Assembly: GCA_016928415.1 (NCBI GenBank)
Contig: JAFGKU010000165.1
Coordinates: 1 to 46,150 of the forward strand
Length of the DNA: 46,150 nucleotides
DNA from: Spirochaetales bacterium
Lineage (GTDB): Bacteria > Spirochaetota > Spirochaetia > SZUA-6 > JAFGRV01
Reading direction: 5' to 3'
Positions 25,507-33,545 of the stretch are shown piece by piece; the first letter of the stretch is position 1; each line of letters opens with the position of its first letter. The position numbers were made by a program, and so were the translations under genes. The notes under the pieces were generated by a model. The model saw nothing but the letters and a program-made list of their open reading frames with translations, was not told the origin of the DNA and made no database searches.

Positions 25507-26922
25507 TTACTTCTTTTTCTTTTTCTTTTTTTTCAACCTCTGGATTCGCACCGGCTTGCCGTCCTTCTCTTCTGCTGAATATTCGCCGGAAACTTCGCTT
25601 GTTATGGATTCGCTTTCCTCGCCTGTTTCCTTTTTAACCGATTTCTCGTCCATTTTCTTGATTCCTTTATCCTTTTCCAGCTTTTTCTGCCACAGCAGGA
25701 CAACCGGTGCGGCTATAAAGACGGATGAATAGGATCCGGAAAGGATACCGATAATCAGGTTAAAGGCAAAATCCTTGATGACCCCCGTGGTAAAGATGAA
25801 TATGAATGAAACGGCAATAACCGTCGTCAAGGAAGTGATAATCGTCCTGCTCAAGGACTGCGTGATACTGATATTCATGATGGAAGAGCCGTCCATTTCC
25901 CTCAGCAGCTTCATGTTTTCCCTGATCCGGTCGTAGACAACGATGGTGTCATTAATTGAATACCCCACTATCGTCAATATGGCGGCGATGGTTACGTAAT
26001 TCACCTCAAGTCTCAGCACCCCGATAACGGTGACCATGATCAGGACATCGTGCACTAAAGCAAGGATGGCCCCGATGGCGAAGTCAAGCCGGAACCGGAT
26101 GGAAACGTAAACCAGTATCAACAGAATAACAAAAATAATGCTGATGAACGCGCTCTGAAAAATTTCCTTTGAAAAAGTGGGGCCTACAAAATCGCCTTTC
26201 CTGAGTATGACCGTGTCTTCACCATACTCACTGTTCAGGATCTTCACCAATTGCTCTTCGACGTTTGTCTGATACGCCTGCGCTTTCGACTTTTGATCTT
26301 CCTGGGCGGCCGCTCCGGATTCCCCACCCTGTGTTCCGGAAAGTGCGTTCAAGTCTTCTTCCTGTACGAATAATTTCAAGCTGAATTCCTGGCTCAGTGA
26401 GTCACCTATCTGCTGTATATTGAATTCACCTACGGGTTCAAGTAAATCCCTTATTCTGTCAATGGATGTAAATATCTGCGATTCATCGTCCAATCCTATG
26501 TTGGCCGTAAAACCCGACTTCAACTCTGCGGATGACAGGTAGCTGGTGGACAGCAGCCCGACGGGGGAAGCCTGCCCGAATTCCGGTTTAACATCGACCG
26601 TCATATTTTCAGTTTTCCGCAGTTCTTCGGCGAGGGCGTTGATTGTATTGTAATCGGCAAGAAGATATGTGCGCGTTTCATCCCCGATTGTCACCTGGAC
26701 GGCCTGGTTGGCGATAATACCCTCGAACCTGGAAGGACCCGTATAGGTTGCGTTAAACGCCACTTCAGCTATCTGGAACTGCTCAGTCAAACCGCCGGCA
26801 AAGTCGATGCCAAGGTTGAACCCTCCGAGCACGTACGTTGCAACAAGACCCGCCAGGATAATAATGAGTGAAATTCCCATCATGATGAATTGTATTTTGG
26901 AAAATTGGATAGTTTTTTTCAT
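25507..26922 (-). CDS. secF: Protein translocase subunit SecF with long acidic/poly-lysine tail
   Basis: 471 residues from the ATG at 26922, which overlaps the secD stop as ATGA. RND-type membrane protein that with SecD pulls proteins through SecYEG using proton motive force. A first span (about 10-30) is followed by a periplasmic domain of over 200 residues (with an Ala/Gly/Gln-rich insert, TQGGESGAAAQEDQKSK) and five spans (about 255-415). VGYSINDTIVVYDRIREN is the SecF signature. SecF is usually near 300 residues; here the periplasmic part is enlarged and a cytoplasmic tail of about 55 residues is acidic (TGEESESITSEVSGEY) and ends in eight lysines. A G-rich SD precedes the start. Confidence 0.93.
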   Translation of the reverse strand: MKKTIQFSKIQFIMMGISLIIILAGLVATYVLGGFNLGIDFAGGLTEQFQIAEVAFNATYTGPSRFEGIIANQAVQVTIGDETRTYLLADYNTINALAEELRKTENMTVDVKPEFGQASPVGLLSTSYLSSAELKSGFTANIGLDDESQIFTSIDRIRDLLEPVGEFNIQQIGDSLSQEFSLKLFVQEEDLNALSGTQGGESGAAAQEDQKSKAQAYQTNVEEQLVKILNSEYGEDTVILRKGDFVGPTFSKEIFQSAFISIIFVILLILVYVSIRFRLDFAIGAILALVHDVLIMVTVIGVLRLEVNYVTIAAILTIVGYSINDTIVVYDRIRENMKLLREMDGSSIMNISITQSLSRTIITSLTTVIAVSFIFIFTTGVIKDFAFNLIIGILSGSYSSVFIAAPVVLLWQKKLEKDKGIKKMDEKSVKKETGEESESITSEVSGEYSAEEKDGKPVRIQRLKKKKKKKK

Positions 26923-29015
26923 TTGGAAACCCCCCAACCCAGCCTGATTTTCTGGGCTTTAAAGACATCGGTAAAGAAGTCAAAAATTAATCTGGACACG
27001 AAAACCGCAGTAAATACGGATGAAACAAGACCGATAAGGAGGACTATCGCAAAGCCCTGGATGGGTCCTTTTCCGAACATGGCCAAAGCCAAAGCGGCAA
27101 TGGCCGTCGTCATGTTTGAATCGATAATGGTCAGGAAAGCCTTGGAGAACCCGGCGTTCACGGCGGCCTTCCGGGATTTACCGACCGCCCATTCCTCCTT
27201 TATTCTTTCAAAGATAATGACATTCGCGTCAACCGCCATACCGATGTTCAAAACAAAACCGGCGATGCTGGGTAGCGTCAGGGTAAAGTTGAACATGGAA
27301 AGCGCGGCTGCCATGAAAAATATATTCAATGCAAGGGCGACAACGGCATTGAGTCCGCCCCGCCTGTAATAAATCAACATGAAAAGAGCCACCGCCATCA
27401 CGCCCCACATGCTGGCGTTCAGGCCCTGGCCTATTGCGTCTTCGCCCAATGAGGCGCCCACTGCCTGCTGCTCGATGACCTCGAGAGGTACGGGAAGCGC
27501 TCCGGTGCGGAGGATCAGTGCCAGGTCGCTGGCTTCCTTGGCATCGAAACTCGTCCCGCTCACCTGTACGGCGCTGTGTATGGGGCCGCTGATGGTTGCC
27601 TGGAATTTAATCTTGTCATCCAGAACGACGGCAAGGATCTCACCCTTGTTGGCACTTGTCACCTTGTAAAACAGGTCACCGCCGTCATTCGTGAGGGTAA
27701 AAGTGACATACGGCCTCATCGTTGTCGGGTCGTTCCGCGTGGTTGCGTCCTTGATGTAATTTCCGGACAGGGCCACTTCTTCCTTGATAACGGCATACCC
27801 TTTCGGTACGTCCACACCGTATTTATCCTTTTCCACGATAGGCCGGATAACCGTGCCCGGCGGGAGAATGGTGGGATCTTTCAGGCTCAATCCGTCCGGA
27901 GCCAGGAAATCGGTGGGGTGCGCCCTGTAATAATCCTGGAATTTCTGGGTTCCATCCCTGTCAACTATATGGAAATTGAGCCGGCCTTTACCAAGGATAA
28001 TCCGGCGGATTCTCTCCGGGTCCGCAATACCGGGAATTTCAATAAGGATGCGGCTTGTACCGAGCCTTCTGATCTGCGGCTCCGTTACACCGAACTGGTC
28101 TATCCTGTTGTTGAGGATTTCCAGGACCCTGTTCATGGCATCTTCTTTTTCCTTGTCGTTCATGGCTGAACCGGTGTCCTTTTCCATGCTTTCGAAATCT
28201 GCCTGAACGGTGACGCTGATTCCGCCCCGTAAATCCAGGCCCAGCTGGATGGTACCGCGCATCATATCCTTCAGGTCGATTATTTCCTGCCTGTAGTGGT
28301 CTTCTATGGTTTCAAGAAGCTCTTTTTTATTAAAAAAACTCAAAAGCACAGACCTGACATCCATGACTTCCGGGAGAGATTTATGCAGCCTCTGGTACTC
28401 GTCTTTTACCTTGTCGGTAAGAAATGAAAATTCCTCCGGAAGGACGACGGACTTGATATCACCCTGGTATACATCCTCAAGGATGGACCTGTTTATAAAA
28501 ATAATTTCTTCGGAAGGAAGACTGGCTCCCGGTGAAATACTTCTTTCAGCCAATGCTTGAATCTGGGGACTCAATGTCAAACCCTCGAATGTATTGGCAT
28601 CATATAGAATTTTACCCGAAATATTGGAATTCAATTCATTGACCAGGGACTGGGTGACATCATCGCCCACTTCCACACCTTCCGTATAATTATTAATGGC
28701 GGCCTGCACCTGCATGGAAAACCGCTCTTTTAAAAGTTTTGTGAAAAGATCACTCCTTGTTTTCAATTGATTCAAGAAATGACCCGGATGGGGAATATCT
28801 TTCTTTTCAAGAAGCTTGAACCGTAGTTGATCTAGTTGCTCAAAAACCTCATAGGATTTCTTTACGGCATAATCTCTTATCTGGGCAATGGAACTGGTAG
28901 CCAAAACCTTTTTCTCAGGTGAAAGTACCAAATACCAGTTGACGGTTGCGGCCAGGAAAAATCCTGCTGCCCCGACCAAGAGTAAAATTAATAATAACCT
29001 GAATCGTTTACTCAT
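26919..29015 (-). CDS. secD: Protein translocase subunit SecD
   Basis: 698 residues, longer than the usual 530-620. One N-terminal span (about 7-27) is followed by an extended N-terminal periplasmic region (about 30-260) rich in coil, then the P1 domain (QLGLDLRGGISVTVQ; IDQFGVTEPQIRRLG), and a C-terminal bundle of five spans with SIAGFVLNIGMAVDANVIIFERIKEE, the SecD signature. Works with SecF and YajC in protein export. SD GGAG eight bases upstream. The stop overlaps the secF start. A hairpin lies in the 166-base gap to yajC. Confidence 0.95.
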   Translation of the reverse strand: MSKRFRLLLILLLVGAAGFFLAATVNWYLVLSPEKKVLATSSIAQIRDYAVKKSYEVFEQLDQLRFKLLEKKDIPHPGHFLNQLKTRSDLFTKLLKERFSMQVQAAINNYTEGVEVGDDVTQSLVNELNSNISGKILYDANTFEGLTLSPQIQALAERSISPGASLPSEEIIFINRSILEDVYQGDIKSVVLPEEFSFLTDKVKDEYQRLHKSLPEVMDVRSVLLSFFNKKELLETIEDHYRQEIIDLKDMMRGTIQLGLDLRGGISVTVQADFESMEKDTGSAMNDKEKEDAMNRVLEILNNRIDQFGVTEPQIRRLGTSRILIEIPGIADPERIRRIILGKGRLNFHIVDRDGTQKFQDYYRAHPTDFLAPDGLSLKDPTILPPGTVIRPIVEKDKYGVDVPKGYAVIKEEVALSGNYIKDATTRNDPTTMRPYVTFTLTNDGGDLFYKVTSANKGEILAVVLDDKIKFQATISGPIHSAVQVSGTSFDAKEASDLALILRTGALPVPLEVIEQQAVGASLGEDAIGQGLNASMWGVMAVALFMLIYYRRGGLNAVVALALNIFFMAAALSMFNFTLTLPSIAGFVLNIGMAVDANVIIFERIKEEWAVGKSRKAAVNAGFSKAFLTIIDSNMTTAIAALALAMFGKGPIQGFAIVLLIGLVSSVFTAVFVSRLIFDFFTDVFKAQKIRLGWGVSK

Positions 29016-29048
29016 CTGATCTACTCCAAATTATATATGAAATTCAAC

Positions 29049-29071
29049 AACCGCCCATTCAAGCGGCGGTT
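29049..29071 (-). other. Hairpin between yajC and secD
   Basis: AACCGCC (29049-29055) and GGCGGTT (29065-29071) form a perfect 7-bp stem with a nine-base loop, upstream of secD. There is no T tract, so it is more likely a leader structure than a terminator. The neighbouring sequence (29090-29140) is AT-rich with short repeats of TTAAATAAGC. Confidence 0.4.
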
Positions 29072-29181
29072 TCAAAATACATTCCTCACTAATTTTTAAA
29101 TAAGCCTTAAATAAGCTTAAAACCAGCTCAAAAAAAGCTTAGAAAGTTCTCCAACAAGGAGGTTTTTGAGGTGACTTGTCG

Positions 29182-29571
29182 TTACTTGTTTTCTTCAACA
29201 GATTCATCGGCGTCTTTCGCCGCTTTTATTTCTTTTTTCTCCGTCTCGGCTATTTCTTTGGTCAATCTGTCCGAAATGGCATTTTTCAGAAATTCCATTT
29301 TAGTGTTGTCATCCACCTTGATAACAACGGATTTTTCCTTGACATCGAATATTGTACCGTGTATTCCTCCGATAGTAACTACTTTATCTCCTCTTTTAAG
29401 TGATTCGAGCATATTCTTGGTTTCTTTCTGTTTTTTCTGCTGTGGCCTGAAAATAAGAAAGTAAAAAACACCTATGATCAAAGCAAAAGGGATAACCATC
29501 TGCACTAATGACATAACCGGATCCCCTCCCCCTTCCTGGAGAAGAGGCAAATTAAAAATTAACTTTTCCAT
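29182..29571 (-). CDS. yajC: YajC preprotein translocase accessory subunit
   Basis: 129 residues. One membrane span (about 20-42: VQMVIPFALIIGVFYFLIF) is followed by the family mark RPQQKKQKE and a cytoplasmic beta domain (LKRGDKVVTIGGIHGTI). The C-terminal tail (about 95-129) is charged and helical (AETEKKEIKAAKDADESVEEN). It binds SecDF. SD AAAGGA nine bases upstream. A weak promoter (TTGACG, 17 bases, TTACTT on the minus strand, near 29630) may drive yajC-secD-secF, possibly also tkt. Confidence 0.95.
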   Translation of the reverse strand: MEKLIFNLPLLQEGGGDPVMSLVQMVIPFALIIGVFYFLIFRPQQKKQKETKNMLESLKRGDKVVTIGGIHGTIFDVKEKSVVIKVDDNTKMEFLKNAISDRLTKEIAETEKKEIKAAKDADESVEENK

Positions 29572-29682
29572 TTCAAATTATCCTTTATTAATAAAATATT
29601 GACGGTAAAGTAACACAAATAACTATCCTGCGTCAATAAGATTTGAAAAACACGCTGCTTTTTTTAGACGGGAAGTCTTCCT

Positions 29683-29979
29683 TTATACAATAATGACGCT
29701 GACTATTCCTTCCGGTAATTTGGTAACACCCAGGGTTTTTTTAAAATCTTCCGTGCTTTGTATCTTTTTCCGGGTATTTTTATTGTAAAGCTCCCTGATT
29801 TTCAGAATCTCGTCTTCCTCGCCGGAATAAAGGCAGGATATGAGCGCCTGCTTGAAAAAACCTTTCTCGGCCAGCTGAACAGCGGACAGGGATCCGTATT
29901 TTCTCTTCAATTCCCCGTCTACAATGGCGGCATTACCCTGAAAACCGATGGTAAAAAGAACATTTTCCCGCGATATCAA
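29683..29979 (-). CDS. Small protein of unknown function upstream of yajC
   Basis: 98 residues from a TTG at 29979, chosen because AAGGAG lies eight bases upstream. A GTG three codons earlier (29988) sits directly against the same SD, with no room for initiation. The sequence is soluble and mixed: LFTIGFQGNAAIVDGELKRKYG, then a helical part (LAEKGFFKQALISCLYSGEEDEILKIRELYN) and a basic hinge. The C-terminus VSVIIV is hydrophobic. The first 40 residues might form a small beta hairpin, and the middle resembles a single helical-repeat unit. No family recognised. It is on the yajC strand but 111 bases away with a promoter between, so it is probably separate. Confidence 0.65.
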   Translation of the reverse strand: MISRENVLFTIGFQGNAAIVDGELKRKYGSLSAVQLAEKGFFKQALISCLYSGEEDEILKIRELYNKNTRKKIQSTEDFKKTLGVTKLPEGIVSVIIV

Positions 29980-30094
29980 TTCAATCACTCCTTAAATCAT
30001 CATTATTATATGATTTCTCGTCCCTATCATGCATCATTTTCCCGCTTTTGACAATCAGGCGCTTCAAAAATTCCTCGATTATCGGCCCGCAATA

Positions 30095-30155
30095 AAACTG
30101 TAAACCGTTCAACTTCTTTAATGCTTGAAAATTTGGTGCCGATATTTTACAGTTT
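30095..30155 (+). promoter_or_regulatory. Long-range inverted repeat in the hybrid kinase leader
   Basis: AAACTGTAAA (30095-30104) and TTTACAGTTT (30146-30155) are perfect 10-base inverted arms 41 bases apart. The second arm touches the SD (AGGAG, 30156-30160) of the kinase gene. It could be an RNA stem that hides the ribosome site or a DNA operator. No clear -10/-35 pair was found nearby. Confidence 0.45.
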
Positions 30156-30166
30156 AGGAGTAAGTT

Positions 30167-31849
30167 ATGGAAGAAATTCGTTCTTATAAAGTATTATTTC
30201 TCGGTCAAAAAGGGAAATACCGCCTTCCGGCGAATCACTTTCAATCAAAATTAAAATATATATACTGCGACAACAGAGAAACGATAAACCGGGAAGATGT
30301 ATCATTCGTGCCTGATTTGATCCTGTTTGATTCCCCCTTCCTGGAATCGGACATGGTCGAGGGTTTCAAGGCATTAAAAAAAGAATGGGAAACCGTTCCT
30401 GTCGTTGCCATTATAGTGGAGAAAGATGAACGGTATTTAAAAGATTTCTATTCTGCCGGTATATTCGATATAGTGCGCACGCAGCATTTTGAAGAAGATA
30501 TTTTCGGAGTATTTACAAAAATCCTGGATTATTATGAAAGAAAGGAAAACTCGGAAATACTGATAAACAGCATTTCCGAGGCTGCTACCAATTTACAGGA
30601 AAAAAATACGATCCTTCAGACCAGTCTCGACATCCTTTCCCATGACACGAAAAATCTCTTTTTCAGCCTCTCCATCCTGCTGGACCAATTGCCGGTCAGT
30701 TCCCAGCAAAGCCTTCTGAAAGCCACCTTCGATGAACTTTATAATGAGATCATGGAAGCGGTCGGTTATTTATGGTCAAAAAAACGCATTTATTGCGTTC
30801 TGGATGAAATCAACAACCTGAAACTCACATCGCAGCGGATTCCGCTGTGCGTTTACTCCCGCATTATACTAAAGCATTGCTCACGGTATCTGCTCTATAT
30901 CGAGACATCGTCCCTTTTTAAAAACGCGATCATCAACCTGATAGAAAACGCGTTGAAATATTCTCCGGAACAGGAACCGGTAACGGTTTTCCTGGAGCGG
31001 ATTGACAACCAGGTTGCCATTCATATCATGGACAAGGGACCGGGAATACCCGGACAGGAAAAAGAGAATATATTCAGCCGTGATTACCGGCTTTTAAGTA
31101 CCCGGCAGATTGAAGGAACAGGCAAGGGATTATGGATCACGAAAAATATAGTGGAAAAGGAGGGAGGATGCCTGGAAGTGAGGGACAATGAAAATCAGGG
31201 TGCCGTATTCACTTTGAAAATTCCCGCTTTCAAGCTGGATGAACTTGCCATAAACCGTACCGACCTGATGACTTGGTTCAATATTTCCGCTTCCGAACTC
31301 AACAGAAAGGAAAAAGCTCTCCAGACGGTACTGAAGCTGCAGGAACTGGAAACACACGAAGACTTTAACTCCATACTTTTTGCCACCATACTGGATCATT
31401 TACGAAAGGAAAAAAAGCTGAAAAACAGCGAAGAATTCAACCGCAAGCTGAAAGACCTTAAAAAATTGAACCCCGAGGGAAAAACCGTGCTGATAATCGA
31501 TGATTCGATTCATGTTCACTATTATTTAGGCAGTTTCCTCACCGAGTTCGGATACAGGATAGTCGAATTCAATACCAATGGAATCGACGGCATCAGCACG
31601 TACAAGGATACCGCTCCCGACCTGGTCACCCTTGACTTTATCATGCCGCAAATGTCCGGCATCGAAACAGCCAGGAACATCCTCAATCTGAATCCGAAAG
31701 CGAAAATCCTTTTTCTTACTGCCCTGGGAGACCATCCGGATTTTCTGGACAAGGTGAAGACTATTTTCCCCCATGAAAATTACCGGATTCTGACAAAACC
31801 GGTGAACAGGGATATTCTCAGGAAAACAGTGGCCCAATTTCTTGCATAA
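30167..31849 (+). CDS. Soluble hybrid histidine kinase with degenerate N-terminal and intact C-terminal receiver
   Basis: 560 residues, no membrane span. Residues 6-125 have a receiver-like layout (KVLFLG, DLILFDSP, VPVVAII) but lack the acidic pair, so this is a pseudo-receiver. A coiled segment leads to a divergent HisKA (ILSHDTKNLFFSLSILLDQL, His159) and HATPase_c (NLIENALKYS; DKGPGIP 289-295; GTGKGLW 317-323). A 70-residue linker rich in charged helices follows, then a true receiver (437-560: LIIDDS, phosphoacceptor Asp490 in LDFIMPQMSG, Lys544). With no DNA-binding output, phosphate must pass to another protein. SD AGGAG six bases upstream. It faces the HWE/HisKA_2-type kinase gene, 26 bases apart at the 3' ends. 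Confidence 0.88.
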   Translation: MEEIRSYKVLFLGQKGKYRLPANHFQSKLKYIYCDNRETINREDVSFVPDLILFDSPFLESDMVEGFKALKKEWETVPVVAIIVEKDERYLKDFYSAGIFDIVRTQHFEEDIFGVFTKILDYYERKENSEILINSISEAATNLQEKNTILQTSLDILSHDTKNLFFSLSILLDQLPVSSQQSLLKATFDELYNEIMEAVGYLWSKKRIYCVLDEINNLKLTSQRIPLCVYSRIILKHCSRYLLYIETSSLFKNAIINLIENALKYSPEQEPVTVFLERIDNQVAIHIMDKGPGIPGQEKENIFSRDYRLLSTRQIEGTGKGLWITKNIVEKEGGCLEVRDNENQGAVFTLKIPAFKLDELAINRTDLMTWFNISASELNRKEKALQTVLKLQELETHEDFNSILFATILDHLRKEKKLKNSEEFNRKLKDLKKLNPEGKTVLIIDDSIHVHYYLGSFLTEFGYRIVEFNTNGIDGISTYKDTAPDLVTLDFIMPQMSGIETARNILNLNPKAKILFLTALGDHPDFLDKVKTIFPHENYRILTKPVNRDILRKTVAQFLA

Positions 31850-31875
31850 AGCCGGCCAATTATTAATTCTTTACA

Positions 31876-33357
31876 TTATATCTTTATCCGCTTCAATGGG
31901 AAACGCACGGTAAAACAAACGCCCGGGTTGTTTTCAATACGCCATTCCCCGCTTAATTGATCGATAAGACTGAAAACGAGGGTAAGTCCCTTGTTGTTCT
32001 TTTCATACGCATCGACATCCTGCTTTAGCCCGACACCGTTGTCCCTGACTTTCAATTCGGCCCATTCCGGATCCAGCGAAACAAGATCGATGCTGATTTC
32101 ACCGTTCCGGCTGCCGGGGAAGGCGTGCTTAAATGCATTAAGGAGAACCTCATTGACAACCAGAGCCAGGTTAAGGGCTGAATCCGCAGGGAGGGATACG
32201 GGCTGAAGGTTTTTCCTCAAAATCACCCTGTGCTCCCCTGTGTCATAATGGGCAGTCAACTGCTCCGCCAGCTCGGCAATATAATCGTCCAGGGAAATCA
32301 CCTCCGTCTTGCGGGCCTTGTAAATAGTCTCATGAATGAGGACGATTCCCTTCATCACGTCCCGGCATTTTTCCATCAGGTCCTTGTCGTTTTCACAGAC
32401 CAGGTTCCGGGCATAATTATTAAGCAGGCTGCTGATGACCTGGAGGTTGTTTTTGGTCCTGTGATTCACTTCCTTGATCAGCAGGTCCCTCCCCTTAAGG
32501 GACCTGGTTAATTTCCTGATAACTTTTTTATACGGGGTAATGTCCACTGCCTGGATTGTATAGCCGGCACCCCAGAGCGAACCGGGAGATACAGGGGCTA
32601 TATCGAGCATGCCTCTTAAAACCGAACCGTCCGCCCTGAGCACACCCCCCTCCATGTGCTGCCTTGTATCGTAAAAACCGAGTTCAAGGTTGTTCTTTAT
32701 TTTTTCAGCCGTCCCGGTCCTGAGTATCGAAAAAAATGAAGTGCCGATCAATGTTTCCGCGGGATAAGACAGGGCGGACAAAACGGAACCGGTAACATAC
32801 CTGATGGTAAAATCAACATCGGTTATGAAAAGCAAAACGGACATGTTTTGTAAAAATTCGTTATATTCCGACATTTTTTCCTCGAGGGCCGCAATATGTT
32901 TGCTTCTCTCGGAAACCAGCACCAGATCATCCGCCAGTTCCTCAAGCAGAAGAAGCTCATCGGTATCCTTGACACCTTCGCCCTTGAACTGGAGGATAAG
33001 GACTCCCATCATAAATTTTCTAAAACGCAGCGGGATGATGGTGGTATGGTATTCTTCCGAATCAAAGGAAAGATTGCCCCTTCCCCCGTCATGAGCAAGG
33101 ATCTCATGGTATTTGCTCCGGGCTATGTCCTGTATATCTTTTTGATCGTCATCGCCGCTGTGGGCGACGGGAAGGAAGCGGTTCCCATCGGAATCGAGGG
33201 CGGCTATGGTGACGGAATGGCAATCCCTGATTTTCAGCAGGGAATCGCAGGCTTTCTGAAATGATTCCGCCGTATCGGGACAACGGTTCAAATCCCTGAT
33301 TATGTCTTTGACAAGCGACATGAGTAAATAATACTGTTCAGACCCGGGCACACTCAC
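31876..33357 (-). CDS. GAF-PAS sensor histidine kinase of the HisKA_2 type
   Basis: 493 residues from a GTG at 33357; an ATG at 33321 (codon 13) is a real alternative, and neither has an SD. No membrane span. A GAF domain (about 25-155; ALDSDGNRFLPVAHSG, TTIIPLRFRKFMMGVLIL) is followed by a PAS domain (about 165-280; LLFITDVDFTIRYVTGSV) and a HisKA_2 domain with EVNHRTKNNLQVISSLL (His299), then a matching ATPase domain (VNEVLLNAFKHAF, DNGVGL). This family often feeds single receiver proteins and not classical regulators. No response regulator is adjacent; the convergent hybrid kinase's receiver is the closest candidate partner. Promoter at 33369-33397. Confidence 0.9.
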   Translation of the reverse strand: MSVPGSEQYYLLMSLVKDIIRDLNRCPDTAESFQKACDSLLKIRDCHSVTIAALDSDGNRFLPVAHSGDDDQKDIQDIARSKYHEILAHDGGRGNLSFDSEEYHTTIIPLRFRKFMMGVLILQFKGEGVKDTDELLLLEELADDLVLVSERSKHIAALEEKMSEYNEFLQNMSVLLFITDVDFTIRYVTGSVLSALSYPAETLIGTSFFSILRTGTAEKIKNNLELGFYDTRQHMEGGVLRADGSVLRGMLDIAPVSPGSLWGAGYTIQAVDITPYKKVIRKLTRSLKGRDLLIKEVNHRTKNNLQVISSLLNNYARNLVCENDKDLMEKCRDVMKGIVLIHETIYKARKTEVISLDDYIAELAEQLTAHYDTGEHRVILRKNLQPVSLPADSALNLALVVNEVLLNAFKHAFPGSRNGEISIDLVSLDPEWAELKVRDNGVGLKQDVDAYEKNNKGLTLVFSLIDQLSGEWRIENNPGVCFTVRFPLKRIKI

Positions 33358-33368
33358 ACTTATTTTTT

Positions 33369-33397
33369 AGTATAATGCCAAACAGGCGGGAATGCAA
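33369..33397 (-). promoter_or_regulatory. Promoter of the GAF-PAS kinase gene
   Basis: On the minus strand TTGCAT (33397-33392), 17 bases, TATACT (33374-33369). The GTG at 33357 is 11 bases after the -10, so the leader would be about five bases. No SD. Confidence 0.5.
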
Positions 33398-33446
33398 TAT
33401 AGTTTACATCCGGCCGCCATCAAGCACGTTCCCGGTCCTGCGGCAT

Positions 33447-33475
33447 TTGACACAAGTAAAATTGCGTGTTATTCT
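33447..33475 (+). promoter_or_regulatory. Promoter of the CsgG-like/GH3/DUF389 operon
   Basis: A perfect TTGACA (33447-33452), exactly 17 bases, then TATTCT (33470-33475). The leader of about 65 bases contains a weak stem (ACGGGA with TCCCGT, near 33490-33520) and the SD AAAGGAG (33531-33537). Confidence 0.65.
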
Positions 33476-33545
33476 ACTTATAAGCCGTTCGACGGGACCT
33501 TCTTCAGAAAAATTCCCGTTAAAAATCAGGAAAGGAGTGGCCCTG

